Origin: an uncultured Clostridia bacterium | GTDB lineage: Bacteria > Bacillota > Clostridia > Christensenellales > UBA1242 | DNA length: 34,532 nucleotides | Direction of reading: 5' to 3' | Assembly: GCA_944384405.1 (NCBI GenBank) | Contig: CALWTH010000026.1 | Coordinates: 1 to 34,532, forward strand | Shown here: positions 25,581 through 33,158 of the stretch, piece after piece | How positions within the stretch are numbered: position 1 is the first letter of the stretch | Layout: each line of letters starts with the position of its first letter | Made by a program: the position numbers and the translations under genes | Notes under the pieces: generated by a model | Databases searched by the model: none | Seen by the model: the letters and a program-made list of their open reading frames with translations, nothing else | What the model was told of the DNA's origin: nothing

Positions 25581-25582
25581 AT

Positions 25583-25783
25583 TTAATCTTCTAGTCCAAG
25601 TAAATAATCTGTTGAAACACCAAAATATTTGGCAAGCGTTATTAATTGCATACTCTTAATATCTGCTTGACAATTTTCCCACCTACATATAGATGAAGAG
25701 CCAATACCTGTTTGTTTTGCAAGTTGTTGTATTGATAACTTTTTTTCTTCTCTTAGTTCTTTTAATCTTTCTGAAAATTCCAT
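25583..25783 (-). CDS. XRE-family helix-turn-helix repressor
   Basis: A 66-residue DNA-binding protein made of little more than one HTH_3 domain: ERLKELREEKKLSIQQLAKQ, then TGIGSSSICRWENCQ (recognition helix), ending FGVSTDYLLGLED. This is the standard Cro/CI-like fold. The frame is open further upstream, but its -10 box TATAAT (minus strand, 25799-25794) overlaps those codons, so the ATG at 25783 is the likely start, nearly leaderless. It diverges from another small HTH gene; the 85-bp gap between them holds GGGA-type operators. It probably represses its neighbour and/or itself. Confidence 0.85.
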   Translation of the reverse strand: MEFSERLKELREEKKLSIQQLAKQTGIGSSSICRWENCQADIKSMQLITLAKYFGVSTDYLLGLED

Positions 25784-25804
25784 ATCTATTTGCATTATAT
25801 TCCA

Positions 25805-25851
25805 AAAATGGGACAAATGTCTTGACTATCCCGCAAATGGGATGATATAGT
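25805..25851 (+). promoter_or_regulatory. divergent promoter with operator between -35 and -10
   Basis: TTGACT (25822-25827) and TATAGT (25846-25851), 18 bp apart, serve the + strand gene at 25869. The spacer holds the inverted repeat ATCCC (25828-25832) / GGGAT (25839-25843). A related half, AAAAATGGGAC, lies at 25804-25813, next to the minus-strand -10 box (25794-25799). A repressor bound here would block both promoters. Confidence 0.72.
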
Positions 25852-25868
25852 CGTTGTAAGGAGATTAT

Positions 25869-26072
25869 ATGAAAAATGAGATAAACATTAGCATTATTCA
25901 AGATTACATATTAAAAAACAAATTAACAAAAACAAAGTTTTGTAAGTTGTGTGGTATCAGAGTTGGTATTTTTAATAAAATTATTAAAAATGATTTAAAT
26001 TTTGGAATTAAGTCTCTTTTTAAGATTGCAAAGGTTTTAAATATTGAAATTTATGAGTTGTTTGATTGTTGA
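25869..26072 (+). CDS. small helix-turn-helix protein, Cro-like
   Basis: A 67-residue protein that looks like a compact HTH_3-type DNA-binding domain: an initial helix IIQDYILKNKLTKTKFCKLC, a turn GIRVGIFNKIIKN, and a closing SLFKIAKVLNIEIYELF, the typical end of XRE domains. AAGGAG (25858-25863) is well placed for the ATG. It is divergent from the repressor gene and has an operator inside its promoter, so it should be under that repressor's control. No phage or plasmid genes are nearby, so what the pair controls beyond itself is unknown; the DAP operon 75 bp downstream is a candidate by position. Confidence 0.75.
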   Translation: MKNEINISIIQDYILKNKLTKTKFCKLCGIRVGIFNKIIKNDLNFGIKSLFKIAKVLNIEIYELFDC

Positions 26073-26146
26073 AATGTTTCGTCTTAAATAACTTTTTTTA
26101 AGTCACAAAAATTTGATTTTTTTCATCTAATACTGGTGGAGATATT

Positions 26147-27127
26147 ATGGCGAAAGTTGCTATTGTTGGTGCTAGCGGGGTTGTTGGCAGAACTGTGCTG
26201 GATATTTTGGGTGAAAAAAATATCAAAGCTGATTTTTTTCTTTTTGCTTCAAAAAATTCAGAGGGCAAAATTTTTAATATTGGTGACAAACAATATGTCG
26301 TTAGTGCTTTAGATGACAATATTTTTTCACTAAGGCCGGACTATGCGCTTATGTGCACACGTGAAGATGTGTCAAAGAAATATGTGAATATGCTGGTGAA
26401 AAGCGGAACTGTGGTGATTGATTTTTCTTCGTATTTTAGGAAAAAGTATCCGCTTGTTGTTCCACAAATAAATAGTGAAGATATTGTGGGTAACATAATT
26501 TGCAATCCAAATTGTGCTACCATTGGAGAAGTGATGTCACTTTTTGCAATTCACAAAAAGTATGGGTTAAAGAGTATATATATTTCAACATATCAATCGC
26601 TTAGTGGGGCAGGCAAACTTGCGCTTGATGACAAATTTGTTGTTGACGAGCGTCAACTTAAAAAATTAGATTATGTTATTAACAACAATGTCATTCCATA
26701 CATAGGCACAATTTATGATGATAATTTTTGTGAAGAAGAAAAAAAGATAATATTTGAAACAAAGAAAATTTTACATGATGATGACATTTTCATCATGTCA
26801 CAAACTGTGCGTATACCAATTGATGTCTGTCATGGGGAAAGTATATTTTTTGAAACAAAAGTGGATTGTGATATTGACGCACTTAGGCGTGAAATTGAAA
26901 GTTCGGAAAATGTACGCTATGTTGGTTGTGCTATGCCAATTTTGACAAAGGGGAAAGATGATGTGCTTGTTAGTAGGCTTAGACAATATGACAAAAGACA
27001 TTTTGCTATGTTTGTTGTGGTGGACAATTTAAGAAAAGGAGCAGCGCAAAATGGTGTTGAGATTTTGATTAAACTTTTGGGAGGTAAAGATGGAAGGTGT
27101 GATAACAGCACTTGTCACTCCATTTGA
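26147..27127 (+). CDS. asd: aspartate-semialdehyde dehydrogenase
   Basis: The enzyme reduces aspartyl phosphate to aspartate semialdehyde with NADPH, the branch compound for lysine, diaminopimelate, threonine and methionine. The 326 residues begin with a Rossmann motif GASGVVGR (8-15). The catalytic Cys123 is in NPNCATIGEV, and a conserved phosphate-binding Arg is expected in RIPIDVCHGES, where the His of the family is also seen. GGTGGAG precedes the ATG. It overlaps dapA by 38 nt and opens a four-gene DAP operon. No leader long enough for a lysine riboswitch or T-box exists in the 74-bp gap upstream. Confidence 0.93.
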   Translation: MAKVAIVGASGVVGRTVLDILGEKNIKADFFLFASKNSEGKIFNIGDKQYVVSALDDNIFSLRPDYALMCTREDVSKKYVNMLVKSGTVVIDFSSYFRKKYPLVVPQINSEDIVGNIICNPNCATIGEVMSLFAIHKKYGLKSIYISTYQSLSGAGKLALDDKFVVDERQLKKLDYVINNNVIPYIGTIYDDNFCEEEKKIIFETKKILHDDDIFIMSQTVRIPIDVCHGESIFFETKVDCDIDALRREIESSENVRYVGCAMPILTKGKDDVLVSRLRQYDKRHFAMFVVVDNLRKGAAQNGVEILIKLLGGKDGRCDNSTCHSI

Positions 27128-27941
27128 TGAACAGCACAAAGTTGATTATGATGCTTTTTGTATGCTTATCGAACGGCAGATATTGCTTGGAATTAAAAAT
27201 ATTTTAATTTTAGGTTCTACGGGTGAGTGTGAGAGTATAACAAGTCAGGAGAAAACTAAACTAATCAAACTTGCAAAAAGGCATATGCCAAGTTATGCAA
27301 AACTGATTGTTGGAACAGGTGCTCCTGACACCAAAAGGGCAGTTGCTGACACTATACACGCAAAAAATAATGGTGCTGATGCTTGTCTTGTTGTGACTCC
27401 ATATTATTCCAAATGCACACAAGAGGGAATTTTTAGACATTACCAGGAGATTTCAAAAGTTGATGTGCCAATTATTGTTTACAATGTACCATCAAGAACA
27501 AATGTAAACATTGAAGTACAAACTCTCCGGAAAATTTCAAAACTCAAAAACATTGTAGCACTAAAAGAAGCAAGTACGGACATTTCTCACATATTGGACG
27601 TGTTTCATGAAAATGTTATGCCAGTTTTTTGTGGTAATGACAATTTGTCAGGCGTGTTTTATGGACTAGGTGCAGTTGGTACAATAAGTGTCACATCTAA
27701 TGTATATCCAAAGGCCATTTTAGATTTACATAATAGTGAGCGAAAGAGAAAGTACATAGTTGATAAATTTTACCACTTCAACAACTTTATGTTTTGTGAG
27801 CCAAATCCAATACCTGTTAAGTATGCACTAAGTCATCTTGGAATAATAAAAAACTATTTACGTCTTCCACTCACTCCACTTAGTGAAAAGTTTAAGAAAA
27901 ATATTGATGAGTGCATGGAAAATTTAAAGGAGTTTTTATGA
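27090..27941 (+). CDS. dapA: 4-hydroxy-tetrahydrodipicolinate synthase
   Basis: DapA condenses pyruvate with aspartate semialdehyde, the first committed step to diaminopimelate and, in spore formers, to dipicolinate. The 283-residue TIM barrel has GSTGE at 42-46, catalytic Tyr131 in YNVPSRT and the Schiff-base Lys159 in VALKEAS. Length is near the family norm (about 290). GGGAGG lies inside the end of asd, 38 nt before that gene stops. The stop codon overlaps the dapB start as ATGA. It works with its operon neighbours to supply cell wall and spore precursors. Confidence 0.94.
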   Translation: MEGVITALVTPFDEQHKVDYDAFCMLIERQILLGIKNILILGSTGECESITSQEKTKLIKLAKRHMPSYAKLIVGTGAPDTKRAVADTIHAKNNGADACLVVTPYYSKCTQEGIFRHYQEISKVDVPIIVYNVPSRTNVNIEVQTLRKISKLKNIVALKEASTDISHILDVFHENVMPVFCGNDNLSGVFYGLGAVGTISVTSNVYPKAILDLHNSERKRKYIVDKFYHFNNFMFCEPNPIPVKYALSHLGIIKNYLRLPLTPLSEKFKKNIDECMENLKEFL

Positions 27942-28585
27942 AGATTTTGCTTATTGGTGCAAATGGGAAAATGGGAAGAGAAACTTCGGCATATTTTGAC
28001 CAAAATAATATAGAATATGAAAAAGTTGATGTAAACAACAGGCGAAAAGTTGAATATATGAACTTTTATGTCATACTAGATTTTTCTTCAAAAGATGCAC
28101 TTTTGGACAATTTAAGACTTGCTTATATGAAAAAGTGTCCAATCGTAATTGCGACGACAGGACATGATAAAAAAAATTATGAATTAATTAAAAGTTATAG
28201 TAGATATATTCCAATTTTTCTTTCTTCAAATTTCAGTGTGCTTATGGCTATATTAAACAGGTGTTTAAAAAGCGTGAAAAAGATTGATGCTATGGATACA
28301 GTTGTATATGAAGTGCATCATAAACACAAAAAAGATAAGCCGAGTGGTTCTGCAAAAATGTTAATAAAAACTTTAAACAAAAACAAAATAGTGCCAAAAG
28401 TTTTTGCACTTAGAATTGGTGAGGTGGTGGGTGAGCACAGTGTCACATTTTACTTAAAAGATGAAAAACTTACTATTAGCCACAGTGCATATTCAAGAAA
28501 GGTATTTAGTGCAGGTGCATATCTTGCATGTAAGTTTATTCAAAATAAAAAAATAGGTCTTTACACAATGGAGGACATAATTTGA
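27938..28585 (+). CDS. dapB: 4-hydroxy-tetrahydrodipicolinate reductase, short form
   Basis: DapB reduces the DapA product with NAD(P)H. The N-terminal Rossmann motif GANGKMGR is at 7-14, IVIATTG near 69-75, and the substrate motif with catalytic His-His and KPSGSAK lies at 127-140. At 215 residues it is 30-50 shorter than typical enzymes, mainly through trimmed N-terminal loops, like the short forms of Thermotoga or Clostridia; all key motifs remain. AAAGGAG precedes the ATG at 27938, which overlaps the dapA stop. The 3' end overlaps lysC by 4 nt. Confidence 0.9.
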   Translation: MKILLIGANGKMGRETSAYFDQNNIEYEKVDVNNRRKVEYMNFYVILDFSSKDALLDNLRLAYMKKCPIVIATTGHDKKNYELIKSYSRYIPIFLSSNFSVLMAILNRCLKSVKKIDAMDTVVYEVHHKHKKDKPSGSAKMLIKTLNKNKIVPKVFALRIGEVVGEHSVTFYLKDEKLTISHSAYSRKVFSAGAYLACKFIQNKKIGLYTMEDII

Positions 28586-29583
28586 TTGTTTGTAAATTTG
28601 GCGGTAGTGCCACAACATCAGAACTTACACTAAAAAATATAAAAAAAATATGCAAAAATAAAGAAAGAAATATTTTTGTTTTTTCTGCTATTGGAAAAAA
28701 CAACAAAAATGACAATAAATTAACAGATTTATTGATTGAATATACAAAAAAACATCAAAAAAAAATATTAAATAAAATATGTGAAAAAATAAATTTGCTT
28801 TGCAAATTAACAAAAAATAAACAAAATATATCTGCACAAATTAACAAGTTTGCACAAAAGTTAGATACTGATGGAGATTGTCAATACTTTATTTCGCGTG
28901 GTGAATATTTGACTGCAAAAATAATGGCAAAATATATGAATATAAAGTTTATTCCAGCAGAAAAATTGATATATTTTAAAGACGGAAATATTGACTATAA
29001 AAAAATTAACAAAAAATTAAATTATTATTTAAAAAAATACACTAAAATTGTAACATCTGGCTTTTATGGCGTTGAAAATAAAAAAATTAAATTATTTTCA
29101 CGAGGTGGAGGAGATGTGTCTGGTGCAGTGATTGCAAAAGCAATTTGTGCCGATATTTATGAAAATTATACAGATGAATTTGGTATTAAACAAGTAAATC
29201 CAAATTTTGTCAAAAACGCAAAAACAATAAAAATTATGTCAATGTCTGATTGTAAAATTTTTTGCGAGTGCGATGCTAGTGTATTGCACAAAGATGTCTG
29301 TAAAATTTTGCTTGACACAAGTGTCATAATAAAAGTCAAAAACATACTTTCGCCTACAAAAAATTACACCACAATTGACCACAAAAATCATAACTGTAAA
29401 TTTGTGTGCTATAAACTTCTAAATGACTATTGTCAAATTGTTGTGAGAACTGATAGCGTTGACTGTTTGAAAAAATTTTATGATAGCATAAATTACATTT
29501 CACAAAAATTTGTTTACATATGCACAGATGTTAAACACCTTCATTCTCTAATTAGGCGTATCTATTTTTGTATTGCAAAATAA
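28582..29583 (+). CDS. lysC: aspartate kinase, short form with TTG start
   Basis: Aspartate kinase phosphorylates aspartate, the entry step of the pathway that asd, dapA and dapB continue. The 333-residue product has KFGGS at 5-9, RGGGDVSGAVIAKA (normally LGRGGSD) and a TDEFGI segment matching the family TDVDGV. It is shorter than usual (about 400) because the C-terminal ACT region is reduced to little more than one domain, which may alter feedback control. The gene is extremely AT- and Lys-rich and diverged. It starts at a TTG in a TTGA overlap with dapB, with GGAGG at 28570-28574 at ideal spacing, so the TTG is well supported. Confidence 0.85.
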   Translation: MIVCKFGGSATTSELTLKNIKKICKNKERNIFVFSAIGKNNKNDNKLTDLLIEYTKKHQKKILNKICEKINLLCKLTKNKQNISAQINKFAQKLDTDGDCQYFISRGEYLTAKIMAKYMNIKFIPAEKLIYFKDGNIDYKKINKKLNYYLKKYTKIVTSGFYGVENKKIKLFSRGGGDVSGAVIAKAICADIYENYTDEFGIKQVNPNFVKNAKTIKIMSMSDCKIFCECDASVLHKDVCKILLDTSVIIKVKNILSPTKNYTTIDHKNHNCKFVCYKLLNDYCQIVVRTDSVDCLKKFYDSINYISQKFVYICTDVKHLHSLIRRIYFCIAK

Positions 29584-29617
29584 CAATATTTGTGGTACGC
29601 TTATTTTGGAGGTAGAT

Positions 29618-30493
29618 ATGAGGGGCAAGGTTTTGGTTGTTCACGATGATCTATTGAGTGAAGAGGCGTTTAAAGATGAAAATAGACTTTTTGTTGACGC
29701 CGCGAAGAGTAGTAACATCACATTGGATTTTGTTTCAAATGTTCAACTATATACATACATTGATAATAGCACCGTCAAATGTCATGAAACTTTTGGAACA
29801 TATGATTATGCAATATTTTTTGATAAGGACTTTCATCTTGCAAGAAATTTGGAAATGCTTGGCGTTAAAGTGGTCAATAGTGCTTTTGCTATTGACATAT
29901 GTCAAAATAAAGCAAATATGTATCAGATTTTAGCAAAAAATCATATCAATATTCCAAAAACTGTGATTTTCCCAATGATGACAAAGTTTAACAGAAACAA
30001 AGCAATCTTGTTTTTAAATAGTGCTATTGAAGATTTGGGTATGCCAATTGTGGTTAAAGAGTGGTATGGCGACTATGGACAAAATGTTTATCTATGCAAG
30101 AGCAAAGAAGAACTTTATGACTTAGTTGAAAAGTTAAACGGCAACATGCTTTTGCTGCAAGAATTTATTGTTGAGGCAAGTGGAAGCGATATACGTCTGT
30201 TTGTCATCAAGAATAAAGTTGTTGCAGCAATGAGGCGTAGAAATAGTGGTGGAGAGTTTAGATCAAACATTGCACTTGGTGCGACTATGGATAAATACAT
30301 TCCATCATACATGGATGAACAACTTGCACTAGGGGCAATAAAAGCCGTTGGGTGTGAGTTTGGAATTGTGGATATTTTAAAAAGCATAAATGGTCCTGTA
30401 GTTTGCGAGGTTAACACAAGCGCAAGCGTCAACCACTTTTATGAGGCATGTGGAGTGGACATTCCAAAACTTTTGTTCAAATCAATCAAATAA
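29618..30493 (+). CDS. RimK-type ATP-grasp ligase
   Basis: This is a 291-residue ATP-grasp enzyme of the RimK/LysX branch, which joins an amino acid or glutamate to a carboxyl group. Seen in order: an N-terminal pre-ATP-grasp domain, NKANMYQILAKNHINIPKT (start of the grasp fold), VVKEWYGDYGQNVYL (ATP lysine and glycine loop), LLQEFI, DIRLFVIKNKVVAAMRR, and the metal-binding end VVCEVNTSASVNHF. The substrate is not evident; ribosomal S6, coenzyme F420 or a peptide are known targets in the family. TTGGAGG at 29606-29612 fixes the ATG at 29618. It follows lysC by 34 nt and may share its transcript. Confidence 0.85.
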   Translation: MRGKVLVVHDDLLSEEAFKDENRLFVDAAKSSNITLDFVSNVQLYTYIDNSTVKCHETFGTYDYAIFFDKDFHLARNLEMLGVKVVNSAFAIDICQNKANMYQILAKNHINIPKTVIFPMMTKFNRNKAILFLNSAIEDLGMPIVVKEWYGDYGQNVYLCKSKEELYDLVEKLNGNMLLLQEFIVEASGSDIRLFVIKNKVVAAMRRRNSGGEFRSNIALGATMDKYIPSYMDEQLALGAIKAVGCEFGIVDILKSINGPVVCEVNTSASVNHFYEACGVDIPKLLFKSIK

Positions 30494-30505
30494 ATTTTTA
30501 ATAAT

Positions 30506-30543
30506 GTATAAATTTCTTCACAGTGGCAATAACTGCTGTGGAG
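30506..30543 (+). promoter_or_regulatory. candidate sigma-F promoter and hairpin ahead of spoIIR
   Basis: GTATA (30506-30510), 14 bp, then GGCAATAACT (30525-30534) resembles the sigma-F pattern GYATA / GGNNANANT known for spoIIR in Bacillus. CACAG (30520-30524) also pairs with CTGTG (30536-30540), next to the GGAG ribosome site, followed by TTTTTT, so a hairpin covering this site or a weak terminator is an alternative reading. Confidence 0.4.
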
Positions 30544-30550
30544 ATTTTTT

Positions 30551-31069
30551 ATGAAAAAGATTATTTCATTAGTTGTTGTGCTATTCACAGTTGGATTGGT
30601 ATTGTTTGGAATTTTTGGCACAAGTCCAAAGCAAGATTACATAAGAATTCACGTTAGAGCAAATAGCAATTTGACTATTGACCAAAATGTCAAGTATGAG
30701 ATAAAAGACGATATTGTAACATATTTGATTCCGTATATTTCGCAGTGTGAAACAAGACAAGATTTTGTTGATACAATCAACGAGAATTTGTCGGCACTTG
30801 AACAAATTGCTGAAAATGTACTCAGTGAGCGTGGCTTTGACTATGGTGCAAACGTCAAGTTTTGTCAAGAGGAGTTTCCTACGCGTAGTTATGATGGTGT
30901 GGCGCTTGAAAGTGGTATTTATGATAGTTTGATTGTTGAACTAGGTGAGGCAAAAGGTGACAACTGGTGGTGTGTTGTGTACCCTCCACTTTGCTTTGTT
31001 TCAAACAATAGTCAAGATATTTTGTATAAATCTAGAATTTTGGAGATACTAAAATCGATTTTAGGATAA
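30551..31069 (+). CDS. spoIIR: stage II sporulation protein R
   Basis: SpoIIR is made in the forespore under sigma-F, secreted into the intermembrane space, and triggers SpoIIGA to process pro-sigma-E in the mother cell. The 172-residue sequence has an N-terminal signal/membrane segment, then the family phrases YIRIHVRANSNL, QNVKYEIKDDIV, EEFPTRSYDG, LESGIYDSLIVELG and the hallmark NWWCVVYPPLCF. Length matches the shorter SpoIIR proteins. The ribosome site GTGGAG precedes the ATG. sleB starts 14 nt downstream, so the three spore genes are probably one transcript here. Confidence 0.94.
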   Translation: MKKIISLVVVLFTVGLVLFGIFGTSPKQDYIRIHVRANSNLTIDQNVKYEIKDDIVTYLIPYISQCETRQDFVDTINENLSALEQIAENVLSERGFDYGANVKFCQEEFPTRSYDGVALESGIYDSLIVELGEAKGDNWWCVVYPPLCFVSNNSQDILYKSRILEILKSILG

Positions 31070-31082
31070 GGAGATTTTAGAT

Positions 31083-31745
31083 ATGAAAAAACGAAAGATA
31101 TTTTTATTCATGCTTGCGCTATTTGCTATTTTGTATAGTGCTACATTTGTTTTGATTGATGCTTTTACAAATAACGAAGCAATTGTCATCACTGCATCGC
31201 AAAGTGAAAATAAGCAAATTCAACAAAGGTTAAAAGAACTTGGGTATTACGCCGGTAGCATTGACGGAATAATTGGAAGTCAAAGTCTTAAAGCAATCAG
31301 AAATTTTCAGCGTGACTATGGACTAACTGTTGACGGTATTGTTGGGCCAAAAACGCTCAGTGCACTTGGACTTTCATCGTCGACATCATACACTTCACAA
31401 GATTTATATCTTTTGGCAAAGTGCGTACACGCAGAGGCACGTGGTGAGCCTTATGTTGGGCAAGTTGCAGTTGCTGCTGTAATTTTGAACAGAGTTGATA
31501 GTCCTGAATTCCCAAATACAATTAGTGGTGTTATTTATCAACCTTGGGCATTCACTGCGGTCAACGATGGACAAATAAATCTTGAACCAAACGATAGTGC
31601 ATACAGTGCTGCAAAAGACGCACTTAATGGCTGGGACCCTACATATGGTTGTTTATATTATTACAATCCAAAAACTGCAACAAGCGAATGGATTTGGTCG
31701 AGGATACCTGTTGTCACAATTGGCGAACATGTGTTTGCAATATAG
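31083..31745 (+). CDS. sleB: spore cortex-lytic enzyme SleB
   Basis: SleB is a lytic transglycosylase that degrades the spore cortex during germination. The 220-residue protein has an N-terminal signal anchor (about 1-25), a peptidoglycan-binding PG_binding_1 domain (about 43-97, LKELGYYAGSIDGIIG and VDGIVGPKT), and the Hydrolase_2 catalytic domain (about 105-219), whose HAEARGEPYVGQVAVAAVIL motif carries the catalytic Glu (118). AAGGAG at the end of spoIIR serves it. ypeB, its usual partner, follows after 9 nt. Confidence 0.95.
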   Translation: MKKRKIFLFMLALFAILYSATFVLIDAFTNNEAIVITASQSENKQIQQRLKELGYYAGSIDGIIGSQSLKAIRNFQRDYGLTVDGIVGPKTLSALGLSSSTSYTSQDLYLLAKCVHAEARGEPYVGQVAVAAVILNRVDSPEFPNTISGVIYQPWAFTAVNDGQINLEPNDSAYSAAKDALNGWDPTYGCLYYYNPKTATSEWIWSRIPVVTIGEHVFAI

Positions 31746-31754
31746 GAGGAAGTT

Positions 31755-33101
31755 ATGGAAAAATCACTTAAAAGAAGCAATATTTTTTTGATTGTACTTT
31801 CTGTCATCCTTGCCATTGCACTTGTTACATTTGTTGTACTTTATGGAATCTCAATGTCAAATCAAAACAGGCTCAAAGTTGACCTTGAAAATATTTATCA
31901 AAGAAATTATTCTGAACTTGTGGACAATATAAACAACAGTGCAATAAAACTTAGCAAGGTGGCGGTTAGTGGCGAGAACGCCTACTCAAGAAATTTGCTT
32001 AATGAAATAAGTAAAAATACCGCTCAGGCAACTACAAATCTTAGCGCATTGCCTATTTCAATAAATGGTATAAGCGAAACTATCAAGTTTATAAATCAAG
32101 TCAGTGGCTATACGCAAACGCTTTCAAATAAACTTGACAGGGGAGAGAATTTGACTCAGCAAGAACTTGAAACACTCAAACAACTCAAAGACGCTTTCAC
32201 AACGCTTAAAGACAAAATAAACGATATGTCAACGAAGATATATAACGGAAAAATTTATGATGCGAGTGTTGCTTTTGATGGAGATTTTAACAAGTTTACT
32301 CAAATTCTTCAAAATTTAAAATCAAAAGATGTTGAATATCCTGCAATGATATATGATGGGCCTTTTTCTGATTCAATGGTAAATAAAGATATCAAAAACA
32401 TGAATTTTAGCAAAGTCACAAGTGATGTTGCAAAGTCTGAAATACTTGATGTGTTTAAAGATGTTGATCAAAATAGCGTTACATATCTTGGTGAAACAAA
32501 CGGTCATTTCAAGACCTATGATTTTAAACTCATTGCTCCATCTGAACATTCGATGTATGTTCAAGTCACTCAAAATGGTGCAAAAATATTGACACTAAGT
32601 GTTGGAGATTTTGATGATACACAAAACTATTCCCTCGGCACTGCAGAAGATATTGCAATAAAGTTCACAAACGCAACAGGAATTAATGAAGTCAAATGTG
32701 TTTGGAGTGATGTTGTTGGTGGTGATGCTTACATCAACTTGGCGCCAGTTGAAAATTGTGTAATTCTTTATCCCGACCTTGTCAAAGTCAAAGTTGACTT
32801 AAATAGCGGAAGAGTTGTTGGCTTTGAAGCATCATCATATTACACAAATCACACAAAAAGAAGTTTAAAAACGCCAGCGTTAAGTGTACAGAGTGCAAAA
32901 GATGAAGTACCATCGTCACTTTATGTCAAGGAAACACGACTTTGCTTGGCTCCACTTGAATATAATCGTGAAATACTTTGTTATGAGAACATATGCTCAC
33001 ATGATGGAGCAACATATTATGTGTACGTAAACGCAACTGACGGCGAAATAGAAAATATTTTGAAAGTTGTCGAAACCGATAACGGAAGTTTATTAATGTA
33101 A
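31755..33101 (+). CDS. ypeB: germination protein YpeB
   Basis: YpeB is a membrane-tethered partner needed to stabilise and localise SleB in the spore. The 448-residue protein has one N-terminal membrane segment (about 10-32), a helical region rich in Asn/Ser/Lys (about 40-200), the conserved PAMIYDGPFSDSM, and then PepSY-like domains (about 215-440, with repeated segments like VKVDLNSGRVVGFEA and VNATDGEIENIL). Length is usual. AGGAGG precedes the ATG. Its position next to sleB is the classical arrangement. No terminator was seen after it. Confidence 0.94.
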   Translation: MEKSLKRSNIFLIVLSVILAIALVTFVVLYGISMSNQNRLKVDLENIYQRNYSELVDNINNSAIKLSKVAVSGENAYSRNLLNEISKNTAQATTNLSALPISINGISETIKFINQVSGYTQTLSNKLDRGENLTQQELETLKQLKDAFTTLKDKINDMSTKIYNGKIYDASVAFDGDFNKFTQILQNLKSKDVEYPAMIYDGPFSDSMVNKDIKNMNFSKVTSDVAKSEILDVFKDVDQNSVTYLGETNGHFKTYDFKLIAPSEHSMYVQVTQNGAKILTLSVGDFDDTQNYSLGTAEDIAIKFTNATGINEVKCVWSDVVGGDAYINLAPVENCVILYPDLVKVKVDLNSGRVVGFEASSYYTNHTKRSLKTPALSVQSAKDEVPSSLYVKETRLCLAPLEYNREILCYENICSHDGATYYVYVNATDGEIENILKVVETDNGSLLM

Positions 33102-33110
33102 AAAAATTCA

Positions 33111-33142
33111 TTTACTTTTGTACAAAAATGTGCTAATATAAT
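33111..33142 (+). promoter_or_regulatory. probable promoter for the Rho-like gene
   Basis: A perfect TATAAT lies at 33137-33142, 16 nt before the ATG. The -35 is poor (ACTTTT at 17 bp, TTTACT at 20 bp). GGAGG at 33150-33154 follows. Confidence 0.5.
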
Positions 33143-33158
33143 AATACTTGGAGGGGTT

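Noticed and set aside
25583..26072. Prophage or plasmid remnant
   Set aside because: Only two small HTH genes are present, with no integrase, replication, structural or lysis gene and no att-like duplication visible.
26073..26146. Lysine riboswitch or T-box ahead of asd
   Set aside because: Only 74 bp separate the genes, too short for either, and no matching motif is present.
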